DNA of 64,000 bases, from contig NZ_FOIZ01000001.1 in the NCBI RefSeq assembly GCF_900109295.1, forward strand, positions 2,108,001 through 2,172,000, read 5' to 3'. Of this stretch, positions 61,835 through 64,000 are shown one piece after another. Under the pieces are notes generated by a model. That model did no database searches, was not told the origin of the DNA, and saw nothing but the letters and a program-made list of their open reading frames with translations. Source of the stretch: Cognatiyoonia koreensis. GTDB taxonomy: Bacteria; Pseudomonadota; Alphaproteobacteria; Rhodobacterales; Rhodobacteraceae. Position 1 is the first letter of the stretch, and every line of letters starts with the position of its first letter. The translations under genes were made by a program, and so were the position numbers.

Positions 61835-61868
61835 TGTTTTCAGTAGGGCGCATTTTTCTTGCGCGGCG

Positions 61869-62456
61869 CTATTTCAGTTCGGCCGCTGGAATGATCGGAA
61901 AGAATTCGCCCGATGAGCGCACGCCGAACCAGTCTGTGCCATCAACTTGCGTCGTTTCGCCGATGTCGACAAGCCTGTAGAAGGATTTGCGGTCGATGAG
62001 CGCTTCGAGATTCGCGCGCACCAGCACGTACGGCGAAGGTTCGCCTGTTTGCGCATCGCGCACGACACGGATCGGATTGTCGGCACTGGCTGTCACCTTG
62101 TCCCCAACGTTGGTTTCGAACACGAGCGCGTCGCCCTTCTTTTCGAAGTCCACTGCCACGAACGGCGCGTCATCGACGGTGATTCCCACCTTTTCGACCG
62201 GGGTGACGAGGAAATAATCATCCCCGTCGCGGCGGATTATTGACGAAAACAGCTTTACCAACGCGGGACGCCCGATCGGCGTGCCCAGATAGAACCAGGT
62301 CCCATCCCGCGCGATGCGCATATCGAGGTCGCCGCAAAACGGCGGATTCCATAGATGAACAGGGGGTAAGCCCTTTCCGGCCGCTGCTTGCGCCGAAGAT
62401 GCGAGGCTTTCCGCCGAGGGTGTCACGATCTTTTGTCCGGTCATTGTTTTTGCCAT
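61869..62456 (-). CDS. DUF1285 domain-containing protein
   Basis: About 195 residues. LPPVHLWNPPFCGDLDMRIARDGTWFYLGTPIGR, the stretch VTPVEKVGITVDDAPFVAV and YRLVDIGETT match the DUF1285 family, a cytoplasmic protein of unknown role that is common next to MoxR genes in this group. Start uncertain: ATGs at 62465, 62456 and 62444 are in frame without a clear ribosome site. It is divergent from moxR with about 60 bases between. Confidence 0.82.
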   Translation of the reverse strand: MAKTMTGQKIVTPSAESLASSAQAAAGKGLPPVHLWNPPFCGDLDMRIARDGTWFYLGTPIGRPALVKLFSSIIRRDGDDYFLVTPVEKVGITVDDAPFVAVDFEKKGDALVFETNVGDKVTASADNPIRVVRDAQTGEPSPYVLVRANLEALIDRKSFYRLVDIGETTQVDGTDWFGVRSSGEFFPIIPAAELK

Positions 62457-62515
62457 TGGGGTCATTGGGATTATCTGGTGTTATAACCTTGATATAGTTC
62501 AGTCGGAGTAATGTC

Positions 62516-63520
62516 ATGCCAGACCACACAGATCTTGTCGCGCAGATCGAAACCCTTGCGGGCAAGCTGGGTGAGGCGCGCACGAGCATTGCCAACCGTT
62601 TTCTGGGGCAGGACCGCGTCGTTGACCTGACGCTGACCTCGCTGATCTGCGGCGGCCATGCGGTTTTGATCGGCCTGCCCGGCTTGGGCAAGACCCGGTT
62701 GGTTGATACGCTGTCGACCGTCATGGGCCTGAAGGGCAACCGGATCCAGTTTACACCCGATCTGATGCCCGCCGATATTCTGGGGTCAGAGGTGCTTGAG
62801 ACCTCGAACGACGGATCGCGTGCGTTTCGTTTTCTCGAAGGTCCGATTTTCTGCCAGTTGCTGATGGCCGACGAAATCAACCGCGCCAGCCCGCGTACCC
62901 AGTCCGCGCTGTTGCAGGCGATGCAGGAAAAGGAAGTGACCATCGCAGGCGAACATCGCCCGCTAGGAGCCCCGTTCCACGTGCTTGCCACGCAGAACCC
63001 GATCGAACAGGAAGGCACGTATCCACTGCCAGAGGCGCAGTTGGACCGTTTCCTTGTCCAGATTGATGTCCCCTATCCTGACCGCGACACAGAGCGCGAT
63101 ATCCTGATTGCCACGACCGGTGCCGAGGAAGGCATGGCCACCGCCGTCTTTACTGCACAGGAACTGCTGGATGCGCAGATACTGTTGCGCCGCATGCCCG
63201 TCGGCGAGAATATCGTCGAGATGATCCTTGATCTTGTGCGCGCCTGTCGTCCCGGACCTGATGCCCCTGACACCGTCAATGGATCGGTCAGCTGGGGCCC
63301 CGGCCCGCGTGCCGCGCAGGCTTTGATGCTGACAGTGCGGGCGTCTGCCTTGCTTGACGGTCGCCTTGCCCCATCGGCCGAGGATGTCCGCAACATGGCC
63401 GCACCTGTCCTGAAGCACCGAATGGCCTTGTCGTTTGCAGCAAGGGCGCGCGGCGAAAGCCTTGATACGTTGATCGACACGTTGGCCGGTGACATTACAA
63501 AGGTCGCTGCCGCAGCATGA
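62516..63520 (+). CDS. MoxR-type AAA+ ATPase
   Basis: A 334-residue MoxR ATPase: Walker A GLPGLGKTR, Walker B LLMADEINRASPRTQSALLQAM, sensor 1 VLATQNPIEQEGTYPLPEAQ and arginine-finger region LDRFLVQIDVPYPD. MoxR proteins act as chaperones for metalloproteins or envelope complexes, usually together with DUF58 and vWA proteins. The stop overlaps the DUF58 gene (ATGA), which is the normal partner; the vWA genes of such clusters would be expected beyond the window. Confidence 0.92.
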   Translation: MPDHTDLVAQIETLAGKLGEARTSIANRFLGQDRVVDLTLTSLICGGHAVLIGLPGLGKTRLVDTLSTVMGLKGNRIQFTPDLMPADILGSEVLETSNDGSRAFRFLEGPIFCQLLMADEINRASPRTQSALLQAMQEKEVTIAGEHRPLGAPFHVLATQNPIEQEGTYPLPEAQLDRFLVQIDVPYPDRDTERDILIATTGAEEGMATAVFTAQELLDAQILLRRMPVGENIVEMILDLVRACRPGPDAPDTVNGSVSWGPGPRAAQALMLTVRASALLDGRLAPSAEDVRNMAAPVLKHRMALSFAARARGESLDTLIDTLAGDITKVAAAA

Positions 63521-64000
63521 GCGCACCCCTCACCCTCCGCGCAGGGGCTGAAGCCCTTGCGGCCCCGTTTCCGGCATTGCTTGCAGAGGCCGAACATCTG
63601 GCGTCCACCGTTCTGTTGGGGGATCACGGGCGTCGTCGCGCGGGATTGGGGGATACCTTTTGGCAATACAGGCCCGCGCAGAACCATGACCACGCACGCA
63701 GCATCGACTGGCGTCGGTCCGCGCGGTCCGATCAGGCCTTTGTGCAGGATAAGGAATGGCAGATCGCGCAGTCGATCATCCTCTGGGTCGATCAGGCCGC
63801 ATCCATGCGCTTCAGTTCTGACAAGAACTTGCCCACCAAATCCCAACGCGCCCGCACCATTGCACTTGCCGCTTCAATCCTGCTGATCCGCGGCGGGGAA
63901 CGTGTCGGGCTGACCGGGATGCGTTTGCCGCCCAAGCGCGGCGAAATCCAGCTGAACCAGATGGCCGCAATCCTGTCCGAGGATTCAGAAACAGACTATG
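63517..64000 (+). CDS. DUF58 domain-containing protein, N-terminal part (cut by window end)
   Basis: The first 161 residues of a DUF58 protein. GRRRAGLGDTFWQYRPAQNHD followed by SIDWRRSARSDQAFVQDKEW is the DUF58 signature, and IILWVDQAASMRFSS is the start of a degenerate vWA-like fold. It overlaps moxR by four bases. Partner of the MoxR ATPase; the C-terminus lies outside the window. Confidence 0.88.
   Translation, partial: MSAPLTLRAGAEALAAPFPALLAEAEHLASTVLLGDHGRRRAGLGDTFWQYRPAQNHDHARSIDWRRSARSDQAFVQDKEWQIAQSIILWVDQAASMRFSSDKNLPTKSQRARTIALAASILLIRGGERVGLTGMRLPPKRGEIQLNQMAAILSEDSETDY

Noticed and set aside
1..64000. CRISPR arrays, prophage or insertion sequences
   Set aside because: No regularly spaced long repeats, cas genes, integrase, transposase or phage structural genes were seen in reading both strands.

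Overview
The window looks like a chromosomal segment of a marine Rhodobacterales (Roseobacter-group) alphaproteobacterium. This rests on several things seen together: GC-rich coding DNA with very tight operons (ATGA, GTGA and TAATG overlaps), an alphaproteobacterial NDUFS4-type complex I accessory subunit, a MocR-type TauR regulator with Tpa, Xsc and Pta, a SoeABC-type sulfite dehydrogenase, an RibN-type transporter under an FMN riboswitch, and a PlsC/CdsA pair. No phage, transposase or CRISPR array was seen. Genus cannot be fixed from the sequence alone.

Layout. 1-7.7 kb: mixed catabolic genes (alpha/beta hydrolases including a PcaD-like enol-lactonase, a threonine-dehydratase-like PLP enzyme, an EEP phosphodiesterase, a Tet-type MFS exporter, a zinc alcohol dehydrogenase, a GNAT acetyltransferase, an enolase-superfamily dehydratase). 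7.7-9.9 kb: a self-contained envelope-stress-like module, consisting of a TetR regulator, a short and a full-length PspA-like coiled-coil protein and a YiaAB membrane protein, with three copies of the palindrome TGAAC-N3-GTTCA at its two promoters. 10-11.6 kb: PlsC-like and CdsA-like lipid genes. 11.5-15.5 kb: two tandem CAP-domain lipoproteins, then a sparse stretch of orphan small genes (DUF1801, GFA, ACT) and about 860 bases without a convincing gene.

15.5-27.8 kb: a carbohydrate storage island. Amylosucrase and a GH13 alpha-glucosidase (plus strand) converge on a complete glycogen operon glgB-glgC-glgA-glgX-pgm (minus strand), so sucrose and ADP-glucose routes to alpha-glucan sit side by side. 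27.9-35.1 kb: tRNA-Arg(UCU), complex I subunit, M29 aminopeptidase, DUF1992, uvrB and small genes.

35.2-57.9 kb: taurine/sulfite island. tauA-tauB-tauC (minus) bring in taurine; tpa makes sulfoacetaldehyde; tauR is the regulator; xsc-tauE-pta-ackA-tauE-soeA-(small membrane protein)-soeB-soeC form one tightly packed plus-strand operon that yields acetyl phosphate and sulfite, converts acetyl phosphate to acetyl-CoA or to acetate plus ATP, and exports or oxidises the sulfite. tpa and xsc share the same pair of direct repeats 23 bp apart, a likely TauR box. TauC carries an extra periplasmic domain resembling VCBS/cadherin-like repeats. Inside the island sit a riboflavin-regulated transporter gene (FMN riboswitch plus a Shine-Dalgarno-sequestering hairpin), an isolated acyl-CoA synthetase with different base composition, and a DCC-HTTM fusion.

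57.9-64 kb: an ECF sigma factor overlapping a membrane-anchored vWA protein, a VOC-WYL regulator operon with a palindrome that recurs upstream of uvrB, DUF1285, and a MoxR-DUF58 pair cut by the window end. All functional calls are by recognition of motifs and family-like sequence; no database search was run.
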